A stretch of DNA of 64,000 nucleotides from Rhizobium leguminosarum (GTDB lineage Bacteria; Pseudomonadota; Alphaproteobacteria; Rhizobiales; Rhizobiaceae): the NCBI RefSeq assembly GCF_002953715.1, contig NZ_CP025017.1, positions 124,001-188,000 on the forward strand, written 5' to 3'. Shown here one piece after another: positions 7,939 through 16,358 of this stretch (the first letter of the stretch is position 1; each line of letters opens with the position of its first letter). A model generated the notes under the pieces. It had not been told where the DNA came from and did not search any database. It was given only the letters and a program-made list of their open reading frames with translations. Position numbers and translations under genes: made by a program.

Positions 7939-9252
7939 ATGACAAAGAATTTGCAGACTGGGATTTCAACAACCGGCATGACCCGCCGCAGCATGCTCAA
8001 GACGACCGCAGCGGCTGCCCTCATCGGCGCCGTCAAGACCGCCTTTCCGTCCGGCGCCTTCGCAGCTGGGGCAGGACCTGAGGTGACAGGTGTCAAGCTC
8101 GGCTTTATCGCGCTCACGGATTCCGCACCGCTGATCATCGCCAAGGAAAAGGGCTTCTTCGACAAGCATGGCCTTCCGGAAACGGATGTGGCCAAACAGG
8201 CATCCTGGGGTGCGACCCGCGACAATCTCGTGCTGGGCGGCGCGGCAAACGGAATCGACGGTGCCCATATCCTGTCGCCGCTCCCCTATCTCATGCATAC
8301 CGGCAAGGTCACGCAGAACAATAAGCCGGTGCCGATGGCAATCCTCGCCCGCCTCAACCTCGACAGTCAGGGCATTTCCGTCGCCAAGGAATATGCCGAA
8401 ACCGGCGTGCAGCTCGATTCCTCCAAGCTGAAGGCGGCATTCGAGAAAAAGAAGGCGGAGGGCAAGGAGATCAAGGCCGCCATGACCTTCCCGGGCGGCA
8501 CCCATGACCTCTGGATCCGCTACTGGCTCGCCGCCGGCGGCATCGATCCGAACAAGGACGTTTCGACCATCGTCGTGCCGCCGCCGCAGATGGTTGCCAA
8601 CATGAAGGTCGGCAACATGGACGTCTTCTGTGTGGGCGAACCGTGGAATGAGCAGCTCGTCAACCAGGGCATCGGCTTTACCGCAGCCACCACCGGTGAG
8701 CTCTGGAAGGGTCATCCTGAAAAGGCGCTCGGACTGCGCGCCGAATGGATCGAAAAGAATCCCAATGCTGCCAAGGCCCTGCTGATGGCTGTCATGGAGG
8801 CTCAGCAGTGGTGCGAGAGCATGGACAACAAGGCGGAGATGGCTGACATTCTCGGCAAGCGCCAATGGTTCAACGTCCCGACGAAGGACGTACTCGGCCG
8901 CCTCAAGGGCGACATCAATTATGGCAACGGCCGCGAGGTCAAGGCCACCGACCTCTATATGAAGTTCTGGAAGGACGGCGCCTCCTACCCGTTCAAGAGC
9001 CACGATACCTGGTTCATGACGGAGAACATCCGCTGGGGGAATCTGCCGGCGAGTACCGACATCAAGGCGCTGGTCAACCAGGTAAACCGCGAAGACGTCT
9101 GGCGCGAGGCCGCCAAGGATCTCGGCGTCGCGGCGGCCGATATTCCCGCATCGTCTTCTCGCGGCAAGGAGACTTTCTTCGACGGCAAGGTCTTCGACCC
9201 GGAAAATCCTTCCGCCTATCTCGACAGCCTTTCGATCAAGGCTGTCTCCTGA
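7939..9252 (+). CDS. nrtA: Nitrate ABC transporter substrate-binding protein (NrtA/CmpA family)
   Basis: Protein of 437 residues from the ATG at 7939 with AGAGGGA about 8 bp upstream; an in-frame TTG at 7903 lies inside the terminator hairpin and is unlikely. A Tat signal (TRRSML, Arg16-Arg17, then hydrophobic to FAAG near 44) marks export. KLGFIALTDSAPLIIAKEKGFF, GATRDNLVLG, FPGGTHDLWIRYWLAAGGI and CVGEPWNEQLV are diagnostic of the NrtA/CmpA group rather than TauA/SsuA. It binds nitrate (possibly nitrite) in the periplasm. A strong hairpin separates it from the permease gene. No nirBD or nasA follows, so the reductases must be elsewhere. Confidence 0.88.
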   Translation: MTKNLQTGISTTGMTRRSMLKTTAAAALIGAVKTAFPSGAFAAGAGPEVTGVKLGFIALTDSAPLIIAKEKGFFDKHGLPETDVAKQASWGATRDNLVLGGAANGIDGAHILSPLPYLMHTGKVTQNNKPVPMAILARLNLDSQGISVAKEYAETGVQLDSSKLKAAFEKKKAEGKEIKAAMTFPGGTHDLWIRYWLAAGGIDPNKDVSTIVVPPPQMVANMKVGNMDVFCVGEPWNEQLVNQGIGFTAATTGELWKGHPEKALGLRAEWIEKNPNAAKALLMAVMEAQQWCESMDNKAEMADILGKRQWFNVPTKDVLGRLKGDINYGNGREVKATDLYMKFWKDGASYPFKSHDTWFMTENIRWGNLPASTDIKALVNQVNREDVWREAAKDLGVAAADIPASSSRGKETFFDGKVFDPENPSAYLDSLSIKAVS

Positions 9253-9260
9253 CCCCGCCG

Positions 9261-9283
9261 CCGGCGCGCGACGGGCGCGCCGG
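9261..9283 (+). terminator. Intercistronic hairpin between nrtA and nrtB
   Basis: CCGGCGCGC (9261-9269) and GCGCGCCGG (9275-9283) form a perfect 9-bp GC stem with a 5-base loop, followed by TCTTTC. In a binding-protein/permease junction such a stem normally protects the upstream mRNA and lowers downstream expression instead of stopping all transcription. Confidence 0.6.
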
Positions 9284-9310
9284 TCTTTCATTCACGTGAG
9301 GAGCGCGTTG

Positions 9311-10204
9311 ATGTCCGCCCTGGCAAATAAAGAAAATCCCTCCATGACCGCCTCTGCCAAGCCGGCGGCAAAGGTTCTGCCATTTTCCGGCAAGCACGGA
9401 TCGCGGATCGATTTTCGTCGAGCGGCACTGACCGCACTTCGCAATGTCGTCCCGCCGGTCGTCGTGCTGGCACTTATCCTGCTCGTCTGGCAGGTGCTCT
9501 GTTCATCGGCGGATGCGTCTTTGCCCTCGCCGCATCGGGTATGGCAGGATAGCTTTGACCTGATCGCTTATCCGTTTTTCAACTACGGCTCCCAGGATAT
9601 CGGGCTCGGCTGGCGCGTGCTCGTTTCGTTGCAGCGCGTCGTTTATGGCTTTGGCCTTGCCGCGGTCGCCGGCGTCATCGTCGGCGCGATCATCGGCCAG
9701 TCGGTCTGGGCGATGCGTGGTCTCGATCCGATCTTCCAGGTGCTGCGGACGGTTCCGCCGCTCGCCTGGTTGCCGCTGTCGCTCGCGGCATTCCAGGATT
9801 CCAACCCCTCAGCGATCTTCGTTATCTTCATCACGTCGATCTGGCCGGTGATTATCAACACCGCCGTCGGCGTCCGCAATATCCCGCAGGATTACCGCAA
9901 TGTCGCCGAGGTGCTGCGCCTCAACCAGTTCGAGTTTTTCTGGAAGATCATGCTGCCTTCGGCAGCGCCCTACATCTTCACCGGCCTCAGGATCGGCGTC
10001 GGCCTCTCCTGGCTTGCCATCGTCGCGGCCGAAATGCTGACGGGTGGCGTCGGCATCGGCTTCTTCATCTGGGACGCGTGGAACTCGTCGCGCCTTTCGG
10101 ACATCATCGTCGCGCTCGCCTATATCGGCATCGTCGGCTTCGCTCTCGACAAGCTGGTGGCTGCGCTCGGCAAACTCATCACCCGCGGCGCCATGGCCAA
10201 CTGA
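9311..10204 (+). CDS. nrtB: Nitrate ABC transporter permease
   Basis: Protein of 297 residues from the ATG at 9311, preceded by AGGAG at 9299-9303; a GTG at 9296 overlaps that ribosome site and is less likely. After a basic N-terminal region of about 45 residues come six hydrophobic segments of the BPD_transp_1 fold, with the permease loop EVLRLNQFEFFWKIMLPSAAPYIFTGLRIG that contacts the ATPase. QDIGLGWRVLVSLQRVVYGF and GIGFFIWDAWN match nitrate/taurine-type permeases. It sits between nrtA and the ATPase gene with 11 bp to the latter, forming an inner-membrane homodimer channel. Confidence 0.88.
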   Translation: MSALANKENPSMTASAKPAAKVLPFSGKHGSRIDFRRAALTALRNVVPPVVVLALILLVWQVLCSSADASLPSPHRVWQDSFDLIAYPFFNYGSQDIGLGWRVLVSLQRVVYGFGLAAVAGVIVGAIIGQSVWAMRGLDPIFQVLRTVPPLAWLPLSLAAFQDSNPSAIFVIFITSIWPVIINTAVGVRNIPQDYRNVAEVLRLNQFEFFWKIMLPSAAPYIFTGLRIGVGLSWLAIVAAEMLTGGVGIGFFIWDAWNSSRLSDIIVALAYIGIVGFALDKLVAALGKLITRGAMAN

Positions 10205-10215
10205 GGAAGGTATTT

Positions 10216-11013
10216 ATGAACGCCTATCTTAAGCTCGATCATATCGACAAACATTTCGATCGGGGCGGCGTCCGCGCCGAGGTCCTGAAGGATATCAACC
10301 TGACGATTTCCGAGGGCGAATTCGTCTCGATCATCGGCCATTCGGGCTGCGGCAAGTCCACTCTCCTCAACCTCATCGCCGGCCTGACGCCGGTTTCGGC
10401 GGGCGCCGTGCTCCTTGAAAACCGTGAGGTCAACGGACCGGGGCCGGAGCGCGCCGTCGTCTTCCAGAACCACTCGCTGCTGCCCTGGCTGACGGTCTAC
10501 GAGAACGTCAATCTCGCCGTCTCCAAGCTCTTCAACCGAACGAAGACCAAGGCCGAGCGGCACGACTGGGTCATGGCCAACCTCGACCTCGTGCAGATGG
10601 CGCATGCCAGGGATAAGCGGCCTTCGGAAATTTCAGGCGGCATGAAACAGCGCGTCGGCATTGCCCGCGCGCTTGCAATGGAGCCGAAGATCCTGCTGCT
10701 CGACGAGCCCTTCGGTGCGCTCGATGCGCTGACCCGCGCCCATCTTCAGGACGCGGTAATGGAAATCCACGCCCGGCTTGGCAATACGATGGTGATGATC
10801 ACCCATGACGTCGACGAAGCGGTGCTGCTGTCCGATCGCATCGTCATGATGACCAACGGCCCGGCGGCCCGCATCGGCGAAGTGCTCGATGTGACCATGT
10901 CCCGTCCCCGCAATCGCATCGAACTCGCCTCTGATCGGACATATCTCAAATGCCGTGAAGCCGTGTTGAAGTTCCTCTATGAACGTCACCGCTTCATCGA
11001 AGCGGCGGAGTAG
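10216..11013 (+). CDS. nrtD: Nitrate ABC transporter ATP-binding protein
   Basis: Protein of 265 residues from the ATG at 10216, with GAGGAAGG ending 5 bp upstream; longer in-frame starts lie inside nrtB. Walker A GHSGCGKST, signature ISGGMKQRVGIARAL, Walker B ILLLDEPFGALDALTR and the switch His in ITHDVDEA are intact. AVVFQNHSLLPWLTVYENV is typical of nitrate/bicarbonate and taurine cassettes. There is no fused substrate-binding domain, so it resembles NrtD more than cyanobacterial NrtC. It energises the importer encoded by the two preceding genes. Confidence 0.9.
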   Translation: MNAYLKLDHIDKHFDRGGVRAEVLKDINLTISEGEFVSIIGHSGCGKSTLLNLIAGLTPVSAGAVLLENREVNGPGPERAVVFQNHSLLPWLTVYENVNLAVSKLFNRTKTKAERHDWVMANLDLVQMAHARDKRPSEISGGMKQRVGIARALAMEPKILLLDEPFGALDALTRAHLQDAVMEIHARLGNTMVMITHDVDEAVLLSDRIVMMTNGPAARIGEVLDVTMSRPRNRIELASDRTYLKCREAVLKFLYERHRFIEAAE

Positions 11014-11075
11014 AAACCGGGAAATAATCTCGGCATTTGCCGGCCGTGATTTTTAGTCTTCGTGGCGGGTCCGGC

Positions 11076-11095
11076 AGCGCCTGATTTTAGGCGTT
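11076..11095. terminator. Possible bidirectional terminator between nrtD and the GntR gene
   Basis: AGCGCCT (11076-11082) pairs with AGGCGTT (11089-11095), one G-U pair, around loop GATTTT. It lies between two convergent genes, but neither side has a long U-tract. Confidence 0.35.
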
Positions 11096-11104
11096 GCGCC
11101 CTCT

Positions 11105-11779
11105 TTACTCCCCGGGCGTCGCAAATACCGCGCTGGCATCGCTGACAATTTCCACATGGGAATATGCCGCCTGCCCCGCGGCCGCGGCGTCCGCGCGCAT
11201 GATCGCGGTCACGATCCGGCCGTGCTCCTCATAGGATTTTGCCAGACGTCCAGGCAGACGGAACTGCGCCCGCCGAAAGGGCGCGAGCCGCGCCCGCGTC
11301 TGCGTCACCATCTCGAAGACATGATCATTGTGCGCGCCACGATAAAGCCGGGTGTGAAATTCGGTATTGTGAGCCGAATATTCCTCTTCCGCGCCGGCAT
11401 GCACGAGCCTCACCGATGCCCGATGCTCCAGTTCCAGCGCGCGCCGTTCGTCGACCGTCATACGCTCGGCCGAGAGCCTGGCGCAGATCGCTTCGAGTTC
11501 GGCCATCGCTTCGAACATCGAATGCAGATAAGCCTCGGTGACATTGGTAACGACGGCACTGCGGTTTGGCTCGCGCGCAATCAATCCCATGGCGCCCAGC
11601 TCACGCAGAGCCTCGCGTACCGGCGTGCGCGAAACGTCGAAACGAACCGCGAGCGACACCTCGTCCAACTTCGCGCCGGGCAGGATTTCACCCGTGACGA
11701 TCATGTCGGCAATCGCTCGCACCATCTGTTCGACGGTGGTTCCGGTACGGATCACTTCTCTGCGCCTAGTCTGCTTCAC
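11105..11779 (-). CDS. GntR family (FCD domain) transcriptional regulator
   Basis: Protein of 224 residues. An N-terminal winged helix (residues about 12-80) contains VSRTPVREALRELGAMGLI, the standard GntR recognition segment. The rest is an all-helical FCD ligand domain with conserved acidic and His positions (HNTEFHTRLYRGAHND, HVEIVSDA) that often hold a metal and a carboxylic effector. It is divergent from the cyanurate/biuret operon that starts at 12118, so it is the likely local regulator, sensing an intermediate of that pathway. TGCATGCA-type palindromes in the shared intergenic region are candidate operators. Confidence 0.88.
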   Translation of the reverse strand: MKQTRRREVIRTGTTVEQMVRAIADMIVTGEILPGAKLDEVSLAVRFDVSRTPVREALRELGAMGLIAREPNRSAVVTNVTEAYLHSMFEAMAELEAICARLSAERMTVDERRALELEHRASVRLVHAGAEEEYSAHNTEFHTRLYRGAHNDHVFEMVTQTRARLAPFRRAQFRLPGRLAKSYEEHGRIVTAIMRADAAAAGQAAYSHVEIVSDASAVFATPGE

Positions 11780-11804
11780 GATACGAATCTGCTCACGTCA
11801 ACAT

Positions 11805-12072
11805 TCTGCATACAGATGCGGTTCGAGACTCGATAAGTCAAATCTGGTGGCGAAGATATTGTTAAATTTTCGCTTTCTGATGCACGAGAACCTCAGGCAA
11901 TCCGACTTTATGCCAATCACGCAGTCACAATGAACAATAAATATCTATTGATTATTTTTTGCGCAAAGATTCGATCAATCTGCATGCACTTTGCAATACG
12001 CAAATCTTATCGTGACAGATAAACTATAAAAAACAATAGATTAATTTCTGGCACATGCATTGCATGCACTTT
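11805..12072. promoter_or_regulatory. Divergent regulatory region with TGCATGCA-type sites
   Basis: The 338-bp space between the GntR gene and the importer operon holds no gene. It is AT-rich and contains TCTGCATACAGA (11805-11816), a near palindrome 26 bp upstream of gntR, plus two exact copies of TGCATGCACTTT at 11981-11992 and 12061-12072, exactly 80 bp apart. TGCATGCA is itself a palindrome of the size bound by GntR/FCD dimers. The second copy lies 45 bp before the operon start codon, where bound protein would block transcription or elongation. Assignment to this GntR protein is inference. Confidence 0.5.
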
Positions 12073-12117
12073 TCTGTACCTGTTCACAACCGGCCCAGCG
12101 CCGCAAGGAGCATTCCG

Positions 12118-13245
12118 ATGACCAAACTCCTTTCCATGAACCGCCGCAATTTTCTCCATGCTTCCGCTGCCGGTGCACTCGCCGGCGCCATGCCCGGCCT
12201 GATCGGCTCCTCCGCCGCAGCCCAAACCGCGCTGACCGTCGGCTTCATCTATGTCGGCCCCAAGGACGACTACGGCTACAACCAGGCGCATGCGGAAGGT
12301 GCGGCCGTTATCAAGGCGCTACCGGGCGTGACGCTGGTCGAAGAGGAGAATGTGCCGGAAACCGTCGACGTCCAGAAGACGATGGAATCCATGATCAACC
12401 TGGACGGCGCGACCCTGCTCTTTCCGACCTCCTTCGGCTACTTCGACCCACACATGCTGGCCGTGGCTGCTAAACATCCCGACATCCAGTTCCGGCACTG
12501 CGGCGGTCTCTGGCAGGAAAGCAAGAACCCGGCCAATACGGGCTCCTATTTCGGCTATATCTTCCAGGGCCAGTATCTGAACGGCATCGCCGCCGGCCAT
12601 GCGACGAAGAGCAAGAAGATCGGCTTCGTCGCCGCCAAGCCGATCCCGCAGGTTCTGCAGAATATCAACGCCTTCCTGCTCGGCGCGCGCACGGTCGATC
12701 CTGGTATCACCTGCCAGGTGATCTTCACCGGCGAATGGTCGCTTGCCGTCAAGGAGGCCGAAGCCACCAATGCCCTGGTCGACCAGGGCGCCGACGTCAT
12801 CACCTGCCACGTCGACAGCCCCAAAGTGGTCGTCGAGACGGCTGCCGGCCGCGGTGCCTTCGTCTGCGGCTATCACGCCAACCAGAGCCCGCTTGCTCCT
12901 GAAAAGTACCTCACCGGCGCCGAGTGGGCCTGGGGCAACGTCTATAGCGATTTCGTCAAGAAGGCGCAGGCCGGCGAAAAGCTCGGCAACTTCGTGCGCG
13001 GCGGCCTGAAGGACGGCTTCGTGAAGATGAGCGCGCTCGGCCCCGCCGTGTCCGCGGAGGGCCGCAAGACCTTCGAAACCACGCAGGCGGAGATGATGAA
13101 GGGCGGCTTCTCGGTCTTCAAGGGTCCGTTGAAGGACAATAAGGGCGACACTGTCGTGGCTGCCGACAAGAGCTACGCCGAAGACGCGATCGAGCTCGAG
13201 AGCATGAATTATCTGGTCGAGGGCGTCGTCGGGTCCACAGCGTAA
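12118..13245 (+). CDS. BMP family ABC transporter substrate-binding protein (cyanurate/biuret locus)
   Basis: Protein of 375 residues from the ATG at 12118, with AAGGAG 7 bp upstream. The signal peptide is Tat type (NRRNFL, then hydrophobic to AAAQT near 39). GFIYVGPKDDYGYNQAHAEGA, SMINLDGATLLFPTSFGYF, GYIFQGQYLNGIAAGHATKSKKIGF and QGADVITCHVDSP place it in the BMP family. It is only distantly similar to the other BMP protein in this window (495-1592), so the two importers are not a recent duplication. The operon encodes cyanuric acid and biuret hydrolases, so the ligand is probably cyanurate, biuret, triuret or a related ureide. Confidence 0.87.
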   Translation: MTKLLSMNRRNFLHASAAGALAGAMPGLIGSSAAAQTALTVGFIYVGPKDDYGYNQAHAEGAAVIKALPGVTLVEEENVPETVDVQKTMESMINLDGATLLFPTSFGYFDPHMLAVAAKHPDIQFRHCGGLWQESKNPANTGSYFGYIFQGQYLNGIAAGHATKSKKIGFVAAKPIPQVLQNINAFLLGARTVDPGITCQVIFTGEWSLAVKEAEATNALVDQGADVITCHVDSPKVVVETAAGRGAFVCGYHANQSPLAPEKYLTGAEWAWGNVYSDFVKKAQAGEKLGNFVRGGLKDGFVKMSALGPAVSAEGRKTFETTQAEMMKGGFSVFKGPLKDNKGDTVVAADKSYAEDAIELESMNYLVEGVVGSTA

Positions 13246-13264
13246 ACGCGAAGGGAGAAGCGCC

Positions 13265-14392
13265 ATGACCATAGAGGCCAATGATCCCGCAATAGCCATC
13301 GTGGAAAAACCGGCTTCGCTGCGCCCCGTCCTCGAATGGATCGCGAGGCGAGCCGAGCCTGTTGTCATCGGCCTCGCGGCCATCCTGATCGGTCTTGCGC
13401 TCTTCTCCCTCTTCATCGTGGCGGTCGGCAAGTCGCCGGCCACCCTCTTCCAACTGATGTATACCGGCGGCTTCGGCAGCTGGTTTTCGGTGCAGAACAG
13501 CTTAAGTCGTGCCGCACCCCTTCTCCTGACGGCACTCTGCGTCGCCCTGCCCGCCCGTCTCGGCCTCGTCATCATCGGCGGGGAAGGAGCGGTCGTGCTG
13601 GGCGGCGTTGCCGCCGCAGCCATGGCTCTGCCGCTCGCCGGCACCGCGCCTGTTTTCCTCACTCTCATTCTGATGGCAATCGCTGCCATGGTGGTCGGCG
13701 GCATCTGGATCGGCCTTGCCGGTTTCCTGCGGCACTATCGCGGCGTCAATGAAACCATTTCATCGCTGCTGCTCTCCTATATCGCCATCGCCCTGATGAA
13801 CCAGTTCGTCGAAGGGGTGCTGCGCGATCCTGCAAGCCTCAACAAGCCGTCGACCAGGCCGCTGCCGGCGGACTACATGCTCGGCAATATTCCCGGCATG
13901 GACGTACATTGGGGCCTCGTCATCGGCATCCTCGCCTGCATGATCTCCTGGATCGTGATCGAGGCGACGAGCTATGGTTTTGCCGCCCGCATCGCCGGCG
14001 GCAACGTGCGCGCCGCGCAGATCCAGGGACTGCCGGTCGGCAAGCTGATTGCCGGATTTACGGCGCTTGCCGGCAGCTTTGCCGGTCTGGCGGGCATGAT
14101 CGAAGTGGCGGCGGTGCAGGGAAGTGCCAACGCCTCGCTTGCCGCCGGCTACGGTTATACCGGTATCCTCGTCGCCTTCCTCGCCAGGCACAATCCGCTG
14201 GCGATCATTCCGGTCGCGATCCTGCTCGGTGGCATCGACGCCTCGGGCGGCCTCATCCAGCGGCGCATGGGCCTGCCGGATGCGACCGTTCTGGTGCTGC
14301 AGGGGACGCTCTTCATCGTCATTCTCTTCTGCGAGACCTTCTACGGCCGCTTCAAGATCTTCAATCCCGACCTCTGGAAAAGGAGCCTCTGA
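13265..14392 (+). CDS. ABC transporter permease (BMP type) of the cyanurate/biuret locus, subunit 1
   Basis: Hydrophobic protein of 375 residues, with a ribosome site (GGGAGAAG) just upstream. GLVIIGGEGAVVLGGVAAAAMAL corresponds to the conserved glycine-rich motif of the larger permease in nucleoside-type importers, and GYGYTGILVAFLARHNPLAIIPVAI is the second hallmark. The N-terminal 30 residues are cytoplasmic. It partners with the next permease, whose start overlaps its stop as TGATG. Confidence 0.88.
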   Translation: MTIEANDPAIAIVEKPASLRPVLEWIARRAEPVVIGLAAILIGLALFSLFIVAVGKSPATLFQLMYTGGFGSWFSVQNSLSRAAPLLLTALCVALPARLGLVIIGGEGAVVLGGVAAAAMALPLAGTAPVFLTLILMAIAAMVVGGIWIGLAGFLRHYRGVNETISSLLLSYIAIALMNQFVEGVLRDPASLNKPSTRPLPADYMLGNIPGMDVHWGLVIGILACMISWIVIEATSYGFAARIAGGNVRAAQIQGLPVGKLIAGFTALAGSFAGLAGMIEVAAVQGSANASLAAGYGYTGILVAFLARHNPLAIIPVAILLGGIDASGGLIQRRMGLPDATVLVLQGTLFIVILFCETFYGRFKIFNPDLWKRSL

Positions 14393-15318
14393 TGGAAGAG
14401 ACAGGCATCGGCATCTGGGGCGTGCCGCTGGCGATCTTCGCCGGCGCCATCCGCGTTTCCACCCCCTTCATCTTCGTCAGCCTCGGCGAGACGATCACCG
14501 AACGCTCCGGCCGCATCAATCTTGGCCTCGAAGGCACGCTCGTCTTCGGCGCCATGACGGCCTATGCGGTGGCCGTCATGACTGGTTCCCCGACCCTCGG
14601 CGTGCTGGCCGCAATGGTGGCGGGCGCGACCTTCGGCCTCATTCACGGCTGGATCTGCAAATTCCCCAAGGTCAACGACATCGCCATCGGCATTGCCATG
14701 ATGCAGTTCGGTCTCGGCATGGCGTTTTTCCTCGGCAAATCCTTCATCCAGCCGGTGGCCCCGAAACTGCCCTCGATCCCGCTCGGCGGCTGGTCGAGCA
14801 CTCCGCAGGTCCAGGCGGCGCTCAATATCAACGTGCTGTTCTTCATCGGCGCGGCACTTGCCCTCTTCCTGTTCTGGGCCTTCAAGAACACCCGCATCGG
14901 CCTGATCCTGCGCGTCGTCGGCGACAGCACCGACGCGGCCCGGGCCATGGGCATCCATCCGGACCGGGTTCGCTTGCTGGCAACGGCAGTGGGCGGTTCG
15001 CTGGCGGCAATCGGCGGCGCCTATCTCTCGCTCTACTATCCGGGCTCCTGGAACGAAGGCATCTCGTCGGGTCAAGGCCTGATGGCGGTGGCTCTCGTCA
15101 TCTTCGCTCGCTGGAATCCGATCGGCTGCTTTCTCGCTGCCCTGCTTTTCGGCGGTGCTGGCGCGCTCGGCCCGGCGCTGCAATCGGTCGGCGTCACGCA
15201 AGGCTACTACCTTTTTTACGCCGCGCCTTACGTGCTCACCCTCATCATCCTGATCGCCACCTCCTCGCCCACCCGCTCGCTCGCCGGTGCGCCGGGTGCG
15301 CTATCGCTCACGAAATAA
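14392..15318 (+). CDS. ABC transporter permease (BMP type) of the cyanurate/biuret locus, subunit 2
   Basis: Protein of 308 residues starting at the ATG overlapping the previous stop (TGATG), with AAAAGGAG upstream; apparent upstream extension is only read-through of the neighbouring gene. ERSGRINLGLEGTLVFGAM is the family motif of the smaller permease. VGDSTDAARAMGIHPDRVRLLATAVGG is the ATPase-contact loop. It completes the membrane part of the importer; unusually the ATPase gene is not adjacent but lies three catabolic genes downstream. Confidence 0.88.
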   Translation: MEETGIGIWGVPLAIFAGAIRVSTPFIFVSLGETITERSGRINLGLEGTLVFGAMTAYAVAVMTGSPTLGVLAAMVAGATFGLIHGWICKFPKVNDIAIGIAMMQFGLGMAFFLGKSFIQPVAPKLPSIPLGGWSSTPQVQAALNINVLFFIGAALALFLFWAFKNTRIGLILRVVGDSTDAARAMGIHPDRVRLLATAVGGSLAAIGGAYLSLYYPGSWNEGISSGQGLMAVALVIFARWNPIGCFLAALLFGGAGALGPALQSVGVTQGYYLFYAAPYVLTLIILIATSSPTRSLAGAPGALSLTK

Positions 15319-15330
15319 CGGAGCCTTCCG

Positions 15331-16347
15331 ATGAACGGCCTTGGCGGTCTCAACAAATCCGAACACGGCATCGGTATCGGCCTGGTGCAGCTCCAGCTGC
15401 CGGTGACCGTCACCAAAGCGGACTTGGCAAAACAGACGCAGGTGATCGTCGATCTGGTGGCCAAAGCGCGGCGCAACCAGCCGGGCATGGACCTCGTCGT
15501 CTTTCCCGAATACGCGCTGCATGGCCTTTCCATGGACATCAATCCGGAGATCATGTGCACGCTCGACGGGCCGGAGGTCGCGGCCTTCAGGCAGGCCTGC
15601 AGGGACAACCGGATCTGGGGCTGCTTCTCGATCATGGAGCTGAACCCTGGCGGCATGCCCTACAATTCCGGCATCGTCATCGACGATCAGGGCGAGTTGA
15701 AGCTCTATTACCGCAAGATGCATCCCTGGATCCCCGTCGAGCCGTGGGAGCCCGGCGATCTTGGCATCCCTGTCATCGAGGGCCCGCGGGGCGCCAAGCT
15801 CGCGCTGATCATCTGTCATGACGGCATGTTCCCGGAGATGGCGCGCGAATGCGCTTATAAGGGCGCCGAAATCATGATCCGCACAGCCGGCTACACGGCG
15901 CCGATCCGCGATGCCTGGCGCTTCACCAACCAGGCCAACGCCTTCTGCAACCTGATGATCACCGCGAATGTCTGCATGTGCGGTTCGGACGGAACGTTCG
16001 ATTCCATGGGTGAAGGCATGATCTGCAATTTCGACGGCACGATCATCGCCCACGGCACCTCCGGCCGCGTCAACGAGATCATCACAGCCGAGGTGCGTCC
16101 TGACCTGGTGCGCGAGGCCCGGCTCGGCTGGGGCGTGGAGAACAATATCTACCAGTTCGGTCATCGCGGCTATGTCGCCGTTGCCGGCGGCGCGCAGGAT
16201 GCGCCCTACACCTACATGCACGACCTTGTCGCCGGCAAATACCGCCTGCCATGGGAAGACGAGATAAAGGTCAAGGACGGTACGTCCTGCGGATTTGACA
16301 AGCCGATGCGCCGTTACGGCGAACCCCTCAAACCTGCCGCGGAATAG
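15331..16347 (+). CDS. Formamidase-like aliphatic amidase (nitrilase superfamily)
   Basis: Protein of 338 residues that aligns with AmiF/AmiE amidases. The Glu-Lys-Cys triad is visible: Glu60 in VVFPEYALHG, Lys129 in LYYRKMHPW and Cys162 in LIICHDGMFPE; the 33-residue Lys-Cys spacing matches Helicobacter AmiF. AmiF hydrolyses formamide to formate and ammonia. Here it is embedded in a cyanuric acid/biuret operon, where formamide is not an expected intermediate, so it may act on another small amide such as a ureide. It is not an AtzF-type allophanate hydrolase, which belongs to the amidase-signature family. Family assignment is firm; substrate is open. Confidence 0.82.
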   Translation: MNGLGGLNKSEHGIGIGLVQLQLPVTVTKADLAKQTQVIVDLVAKARRNQPGMDLVVFPEYALHGLSMDINPEIMCTLDGPEVAAFRQACRDNRIWGCFSIMELNPGGMPYNSGIVIDDQGELKLYYRKMHPWIPVEPWEPGDLGIPVIEGPRGAKLALIICHDGMFPEMARECAYKGAEIMIRTAGYTAPIRDAWRFTNQANAFCNLMITANVCMCGSDGTFDSMGEGMICNFDGTIIAHGTSGRVNEIITAEVRPDLVREARLGWGVENNIYQFGHRGYVAVAGGAQDAPYTYMHDLVAGKYRLPWEDEIKVKDGTSCGFDKPMRRYGEPLKPAAE

Positions 16348-16358
16348 GAGAGAGAATG

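Noticed and set aside
14124..15821. Open frame of 565 codons in a third frame across permease and amidase genes
   Set aside because: Arg/Pro/Ser-rich translation without motifs, overlapping two well-supported genes.
15331..16347. Allophanate hydrolase (AtzF) for the amidase in the cyanurate operon
   Set aside because: The protein has the nitrilase-superfamily Glu-Lys-Cys triad, not the Ser-Ser-Lys amidase signature of AtzF.
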